Shown piece by piece: positions 57,260 through 64,000 of a stretch of DNA of 64,000 bases. The translations under genes and the position numbers were made by a program. Every line of letters starts with the position of its first letter. Position 1 is the first letter of the stretch. The notes under the pieces are model-generated. The model was given only the letters and a program-made list of their open reading frames with translations, had not been told where the DNA came from and made no database searches. The stretch is from Neckera pumila (taxonomy: Eukaryota > Streptophyta > Bryopsida > Hypnales > Neckeraceae), in the NCBI GenBank assembly GCA_963969595.1, contig OZ018413.1:2501-66500 (forward strand), written 5' to 3'.

Positions 57260-60200
57260 CAAGATGATGCTGCACATTCTAAGTTTCCGGATTCTCTTTT
57301 CTCTTCAATCCAATCACCTATTCACTTCTTTCCGGAACTTTTAACTATTCGGAATTTGATCCGGATCCGGTTCTATCCGGAATCCGATTTCCACTTCCAA
57401 ATCAATATGGTTTCTTTCACCTCTGTTTCACCCTCAGAGGGTCCGCTTTGATCTTTCAAGGGGTAGGAACTTCACCACTCTGGTTCTCACACTCACTAAA
57501 CTTGACAAACACAAACAAACACCCAAATATTTAAAGGAGTTGCAATAGGGAAAGAAGATCCGGATCCTCACAACTTCCTAGACACCCGATCCGGAAAGCA
57601 GGTCAATTAGGACTCAATCCACTCCTTACTACAACGACAGATCACAGGGTTCCGGAACCTACCGGGGGTTATTTGTTAAGTGCTAGACTATTCCGAGGTT
57701 GGCAGACCTTCCGGGAGAGTGGCGACTTCCTCTGGGCGGGCGCTTCCCTCCGCACGGGTTGACAGCCGGACTCACTTTCGCTACTCAATCAACCGGATCA
57801 CCGTTATGATAGTTTAAAGGCACTGTGCACTTCTACTCAGTCAAAAATCTAACACTATCTCAAATGTACCTTTCAAATGGAAGCAACTACCCAAGATCCA
57901 GATTCCTCCTCACCCATCTTCCCTCACACTCTAGTACAGTCACAAGCATTCAGACCAACACTTGAACACGAAGATGAAAATCCGAAAGCTCACTCAGCAC
58001 TTAGATTAAAAGAAATGAATGGAATACAAAATGAAAATCTGCTAGGAGGGAATCCCTACACACGGAGCTTGCCAGCCCTTAAAAATCCATAAAAAGCCAA
58101 CACCTAAAAGCCAAAAAGCAGCCCGAAAATCCGGGCAGCCAATCATAGAACCCCCCGAAATACCCGAAAAATCCACTGCCGGCTCGTTCTAAAAAGAAAT
58201 CCGGAACCAGGGTCCCAAGCGCAGAAAAACCGTTTCGGAACTTGAATTCAAATCCTAATTAAAAATCCAAACATCCTAACTAACTACTTCCTTCGCGACT
58301 TCTTTGAACTGCTGCTGCCTTGGGTCCCCCCTGTCGTCTTCGTGGGAGTGTTCCAGACACTTGCCCGGTCTGGATTGGATGCCGGATCAGTGGAGTTGTT
58401 GTGACTTCCGTTTCCTCGTCATCGGATAGGACTAACTCCCTATCCGACTCCATCTCAATGGGTTGCCCCAATGAAGCTCCAACCGGATCCTCTTCACCGC
58501 CTTCCTCCTCTTCCTCAAATGCTTCCTCCATGTGGGTGAAGTCTTCCGAATGTGTCTGGGCCGGATTCTCCACCACAGGCATCTGGCTCATCAAATCCGT
58601 CCGAATCGGAGAAACCAAGACCGTGGATCCTATGTTCCCCTCTGGTACCCTTGTCGTGCGTGGAGGGAACGTGACCAGGACCGTCTTCACCGGAATTTCC
58701 TGAATCACTTGAGAACCCGAACCCTTCTTGGCAACATCTGCGGTTAACTTCTCTCTCCTTCGTGACAGACCCGCCTGACCTGCACACTGAGTCGTAACGT
58801 CCTTCAGCAAGGCTTGAAGACCTTGCTCCAATATGGGAGTCCTTTTGGCGGGGATCGGTTTGGCCAGAGTCCTCCACAACTGCGCACTTTGAACTTCCAG
58901 AAATTTGGTGAAGTCCATGACTATTGGATCGAGAAAGCCCAACAGCTTCTTCATCTCTGCCAACACGTTCTCCATCTTGATCTCATAATCCACCAGGATC
59001 TTGAGGATCATGCTTCTGGTCACTACACCCTCTTGAACTAACTTATCATTGAAGCGCGTGTGATTTGATCCGTGGGCTGTCCCACCAACTCCATCACTGC
59101 CCTCACTACATGCATCGCATATGACTCTCTCTTGGATGCAAACTTCAAGGCTTCATCCGCAACACCCAAACGGGTCTGGAGTTGGATCTTCTCCTCCTCC
59201 AATTTCCGGATGTGCTCCTCCTTCCTATTGAGCAGGGTCGGATCTGGACGCTTTCTAATCTCCCCCAAAATCTTGTCCGACTCCACCTTCAATTCATCCG
59301 ATACCATATATATAAAGTCCGCCAATTCCTCGTACCATTTTCTTGCCTCCTGGAACCACTCCACTCCAAAATCAAATAACTCGTTCCCCCCTAGGTCTGA
59401 GAAGGTCCGTCTCGGTTCCTCCGTTTCCGGAACTTGCTGCTTCCCTCTTGAATTCGGGTCAGTCAACTTCCGTCTCGAAATTTCCGCCCTCTCTGTCCTT
59501 TGTGGCGTCACTTCCAGAACTGCTTCCTCGGCCTGCTTCTCCGGATCCGGAGTCAGACTGTACTTCAACATCTCCTCGGCGACCTTGTAGTCCTTGGTTT
59601 CCTGCTCGCTCACGATCCCGTTGTGGTAGTAAAGGTGGAAGAGGTAGGTGCTGATCGAATTGGACTTGGCCCTCTGCACGCCATCCGCCAGTTTCTGCAC
59701 CACGGCCTTCAATATTCTTCCCCAATGTACCAGCCTGTCCTCCATCACTCCGAAAATGGTGTTGCCCAACGTGCTGGTGAGCCGGGTCGGCTTTTCCGGA
59801 TACAGGATCGGAACCAGGAACTCCAGCACTTGTCTCTGCCTCAGATCAATGCAATCGTGAATCACAAATCCTTCCTTTGAATGGGGTAGATTCCGGAACT
59901 TCCCTTGAATGTAACTGTCATTCCTCGAGGTATAATCGGAACCTGCCTTCCGGAATGAGTAGACTTCTGTCCACATCTCCTCGGTCCACTTTGTCGACTT
60001 CCCTCACTCCATCAATTTGAACTGATTTGGAGCTCTAGTTACGATCTCGTGGACCATCGCCTCATCCTTGAGATTCCACGGCTTGCGCAGCAACCCCGTG
60101 CATCCCATGCTGTCTAGATCGACTTCCAAAAGCACCCGCGCCTTCGGATCCGTAGGTATGACCGGATTGAGTCACTTGGCCGTAACTGCCAGTCTGCAAG

Positions 60201-60600
60201 ATTCCTCCATCCATGCCGACCGAATCCTACAAACCCGGTGCAATCGGCACCCTCCTCTCCTTCTCTCCCTATCCGATTCTAACTCACCACTCTTTTACTC
60301 AGCTAATGCGCGCTCCAAACCTGCAAGCACACACGCATCCTTGAGCGGAAGAAAAAGAGAGAAGAAATGGAGGAGAACAACTTAAGTAGCCGGCCAGCGA
60401 CCGACACCCGTTGGAATGGCCCATAAATGCGCCGCCTTTTGCTAACGGAATCCTAATTCCCGGACCGGAACCTAGGTCATAGGTTTTCTGAATCCGGATC
60501 ACCTTCCGGATTACGGATCCCGTTAAGATTCATTCCTTACCCATTTTACAGTTTTTGATAGGCCGAAATTTTCCTAGTTTCCTGATTTGGCTAACTGTTC
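57260..60600 (-). mobile_element. Inverted gag-like retroelement splitting the RING-protein frame
   Basis: This block carries the minus-strand gag-like ORF (58280-60210). On its 5' side are 'ccggat'-rich sequences resembling those upstream of the plus-strand copy (50500-50760), and on its 3' side about 1 kb of non-coding DNA (57280-58270). It separates two plus-strand ORF parts that look like one gene. Exact termini and target duplication were not found, so the borders are approximate. Confidence 0.5.
58280..60210 (-). pseudogene. Gag-like retroelement ORF, minus-strand copy
   Basis: It starts at an ATG at 60208-60210 (EESCRLAVTAK), then a stop, NPVIPTDPKARVLLEVDLD, LRKPWNLKDEAMVHEIV, and a TGA in place of a sense codon just before KSTKWTEEMWTEVYSFRKAG. 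The long frame 59976-59038 follows and ends at a stop caused by a small indel near 59045. The other frame (NDKLVQEGVVTRSMILKILV) continues to 58280. The C-terminal half is acidic and Pro/Thr-rich (MEEAFEEEEEGGEED), with coiled coils before it. It is better preserved than the copy at 50949 and keeps the Trp codon (59986-59988) that is TAG there. No protease or pol is encoded. Confidence 0.6.
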
Positions 60601-60608
60601 CGGGTTAC

Positions 60609-61406
60609 TACTTCCGTAATTTGAAAATTGTCTTGGACTACACCAAATGCCCCATATGTCTAGATCCATTTGGCCCCAAAAGAGGGTGGGCACTTGGATC
60701 TTGTAGACACATGTACCATCCGCAATGTCTCATCACACAATGTTTGATTAGACGACGTTGCGTGATATGTTCAGCACCATTTCATGATCGGTTGTATGCT
60801 TTATTCAGCTTGATGACGTACATGCCACCTTCTTGGGAGCACAGTCTCAACACGACAACAAATTCTAAACTCTAGGGGCGAGACTTGCTTTGGAGTTGGC
60901 AACAAGGGCTACATGATCAAGAATCTAGAAATTTGAGCTCCCAATTGAACAGGGAGACAGATCCCAAAGAAATTGCGGCAGTTGCACCGAGGTTGATGGG
61001 AGCAGGTCTACAACATGAAGGAATGAGATCATTCTTCTTCCAATGCCTCGGAGGTTATTTTGATAACGGCTCTGCAACTTTCAAGTGGGGTCCTCATCCA
61101 GAAGGTCATCGATGGGATTTAGATAGGAAGAGGATGGCCAATCAAAATGAAAATGCCTCCGTTGAAGACTTGACTAGTATGGCTTACCTGGACTCTATAT
61201 ATGGACCTTACTACCAAAGTCAAGCACTCGACTATCTTTTGGAAGCACACTCTCCGCAAACAATGAGAACCCTCCAAGCTCTGAAGGACTCTAATGTCTT
61301 GGAATCCATTTTGAACACGGATGGACCAGCATCACGAACTCGTACAAAGCACAAGCTTGGGATGGAGAGTCATCCAATTACGAACGTGGCAAAGGAAGCG
61401 GTTTAG
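60609..61406 (+). pseudogene. RING-finger ORF, 3' part of split gene
   Basis: One plus-strand frame carries a RING-H2-like zinc finger: TKCPICLDPF, GSCRHMYHPQC and RRRCVICSAPFHDRLY. The ligand pattern is Cys-x2-Cys, Cys-x-His-x2-His-x2-Cys, Cys-x2-Cys. A PPSWEH motif follows, then, after an in-frame TAG at 60873 (where Trp may be expected), LLWSWQQGLHDQ, FFFQCLGGYFDNG, FKWGPHPEGHRWDLDRK and MAYLDSIYGPYYQSQALDYL to the stop at 61406. RING proteins usually act as ubiquitin ligases. Here the domain sits in a long protein with an unnamed C-terminal region, possibly of a bryophyte repeat family. The upstream half is separated by the retroelement. Confidence 0.55.
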
Positions 61407-64000
61407 TAACTAACGAAATTGTTATCAACTGAATGTTTGCAAGAATTGTTCACTTGTAGATCAGTTTTGCGTAATAACAAAAATCCGAAGTGGCTCAATA
61501 ATATAGGGTCATATAATATCCATGCTCGCCTAGTCAAGTAGTATATAGTGCTTTAGTATTTCTTTTTCATTCCACTTCTACGGCTTTGTATTACAATTTT
61601 GTACTTATGCAAAGCAGTTTTATAATGCTTTGATATTATATAATAATTTATAATGCTTTGATTTTGTATAATAAATACTACCTTTATTGCTTCACATGAT
61701 TGTGCATTTTTGCGGTAATATATTCATCAAGAAAGAAATTGGTGCTCTTATTCTTTTTCCAGAAATTATCAATTGTAATAGACTAATAATAATATAGAAG
61801 GGCCTTTCTATTTCCATCAATCCATGTAGTTATAGAGAAATTAACTTCCAAGACTTGAAGCCAAACTAAGTAAACAATGCATGTTCTTCTCATTCTTGAT
61901 TTCTTATATAGGAAAGAGGAAACGGTCCAAAAAATGAAAGGATTTCATTTCAAAAATATATATATTGGAACGCAATAATGGAATAAAATAGGTGTTATTC
62001 TTTTTATGAAGCGAAATCTCCACAATTTTTTAAAAAAATTATAGGAACATAATTATGCCATAAAATGGGTGCTACACTCTTTTTGGAGGGATCCAAGAAA
62101 GTTTCAACTGTTTTCTCTAAAATTAATGACTCTTGCAATTTTATTAAAAATCCGCGGGAAATTGAATTACTTTAGAAAATGGAAGTCTTTCTTATTAAAA
62201 TAATTCATACATGAAGAAAGACAATGAAGAGGAATATGATTCTTCTAAAATAAGTAGAAGAACATAATAATGAAAGAAAATCAGTGCTCTTCTGCTTATT
62301 CAATAAATAACCCTTCATAATAAAAAAATCCAAAAGGATTCTTATTCTTATTAAAAAAAAAAGATTTGGATAGTACTAAATGGAAATGACTATTTTTTAT
62401 TTATGAATAAATAACATTCATTCATAAAAGAAAACAATAAAGACAAATTGCCTTCCAAAAAAAAATTCAATCAAACATAATATTGATAATAGTGAAACAA
62501 AATGGGTGCTCTTCTGATACAACTATACAAGAAATACTTATTTGCAAATCTAAAAATGGAATGGGATTAAGGCCTTCACTTTCTTCCAACAAAATTTGGA
62601 AATAGTATTAAAAATTGGAAAGGGTGTTCATTATTTTAAAAAAAAGATTTGGAACCTCCAAGAAAAACAAATAGCAAATTAGCAATAGCATTTAATTTAA
62701 TCAAAAACTGGAACATAATAACATAATAATGAAAGGAAGTGACTAAGTGAGTGCATTTCTTTTTATGTACACAAGAAGTCGGGAATTGTCTACAATTATT
62801 TAGAAAAGTAATAAGTATTTTTTTTTGGTTTAAATATTGAAAACATAATAACCTAAAAAGAAAAGTCCTTTTGGAAATAAAGAAAAAATATAAAAAAGGT
62901 TGTCATTCTTAAAGATATGTATATCAAAACCTATTAACAAAAGAAAACAAGCGTTTCCCTTCTCATATCGTAAATTTTACTTCAACTATCAAAAAATGAA
63001 TGACGGTTTAGGGTTATAGGAAAAAAACATAATGAGAAACTCAATTGAGTATCTTTTGCTCATGAATTTCATTATCCTAAATCCGTAAACAAATAAGGCT
63101 ATTTTTCTGCCAAAAAAAACTGAAAACAGCCAATTCCATAGCAAAGACTACCAAAAAGTTGGAATTTTCTTCTTCTTTTCATATCTAAGCGGAGGATCTT
63201 ACATGTAAGTTGTATGACAATGTGTGGAAAATATTTAAGAATTTTAGACCGCATGAATTGCAACATATTTCCATTTGAACTACATATGTGGTGGTTCTCT
63301 AGCACATTGTGGGACTAAATTTCCTAGATATGAACATTATGCACTTTAATTTCATGCACTACAAAGTTCTGACCTTTAAATCTTTATATTTTATAGGGGA
63401 GAATTGAGTTGAGAGTCTATCAAGGAAAAGAAGATAAAATAAAAATTATTTTCATTATTAAGAAATTGTTAAATACAAGTAGCCAAGTAGGTACAAGATA
63501 GAAGGATAATATGGACTTTTGATGTCCATTATATTGAATCAAAATTCAGTAATTCAATAATTTTGAGATTATTCTAGCACAAAAACTATACCACGTGGAC
63601 CTATTTTATTTTATTTTTTGTAAAATTACATTCATAAATGGATTCTACACATTATTATATTCAAAAAGATGCTCTAAGTGCCCAAAAAATAAGATTGCCC
63701 ACAACTTTGTCAGAACAAATCCAAATGGAATGAATAAAAGCTCTTCAGTTAAAAAGAAATATATTGTACGATGGGAAAAAATAATTTAAAAAAAGTGCAA
63801 AATTTTGTTGGCTGTCCCTTCTCCCCTATTTTGAGCTTTTGGGGGCACAACTTTTGTTTACGGCAGAGGATGATAAAAAAATGATATTCCCAAAGAGATT
63901 ATAAGTTTTCCTATCTTCAAAAAAAGTTGTAAAAAGTGATCACGAGAAGAACTCAGCCCGTACGTGCCTGCTTGAATTCCCAAATGTCCTCTGAATGGAT
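61407..64000. other. AT-rich intergenic DNA, no gene seen
   Basis: About 2.6 kb of very AT-rich DNA with poly-A and poly-T runs. Short phrases such as 'aacataataatgaaa' and 'aaatgggtgctcttct' recur irregularly, pointing to decayed repeats. No RNA gene or coding frame with a recognisable domain was found. Confidence 0.5.

Overview
This window looks like nuclear DNA of a land plant, most likely a bryophyte and probably a moss. The main evidence is two long DYW-type PPR proteins whose PLS triplets, near-identical to each other, closely resemble the moss PPR style I know. Other support comes from plant-type introns, an organellar single-stranded-DNA-binding (OSB) motif, and a dense load of plant transposable elements (hAT, CACTA, Ty3/gypsy, LINE, SINE). 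The DNA is AT-rich and mostly non-coding. The species assignment is inference; no search was run.

Layout. 1-2.3 kb: a decayed protein-kinase-like gene. 2.3-8.4 kb: AT-rich DNA with a dispersed repeat, a GC-rich 39-bp minisatellite and a broken hAT-type transposase. 8.45-14.3 kb (minus strand): locus A, a PPR-DYW gene preceded by exons encoding an OSB-type PDF motif. 14.8-36 kb: a repeat-rich desert with minisatellites (34, 66 and 98 bp), a MITE, hairpins, retroelement remnants (26.6-31.8 kb), a SINE candidate, a SWIM zinc-finger fragment and a 5'-truncated LINE with target-site duplications. 37.08-41.4 kb (minus strand): locus B, a paralogue of locus A in the same orientation, within a segmental duplication of about 5.4-6.9 kb. 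43-50 kb: a 47-bp satellite interrupted by a CACTA element (44702-49467) that carries fragments of a CHD-type chromatin remodeller and a CDPK-related kinase, followed by a Ty3/gypsy integrase tail. 51-54 kb: a gag-like retroelement ORF. 55.3-61.4 kb: a GC-rich imperfect palindrome, then a coiled-coil/RING ORF split by a second, inverted gag-like element (about 57.3-60.6 kb). 61.4-64 kb: AT-rich DNA with no recognisable gene.

The most notable signal is at loci A and B. In both, the last OSB exon ends at a good GT donor in phase 2. The PPR reading frame stays open upstream of its nominal start to an AG acceptor that restores the phase exactly. This predicts an OSB-PPR-DYW fusion protein, conserved in two paralogues. 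The PPR parts differ by exactly five 303-bp units (505 residues), each unit being one PLS triplet, so the array has expanded or contracted in whole triplets. Both parts of the fusion belong to families that act on nucleic acids in organelles.

Most other coding-looking stretches are decayed. They are often broken by in-frame stops compatible with C-to-T or G-to-A transitions, as expected for methylated transposon DNA.
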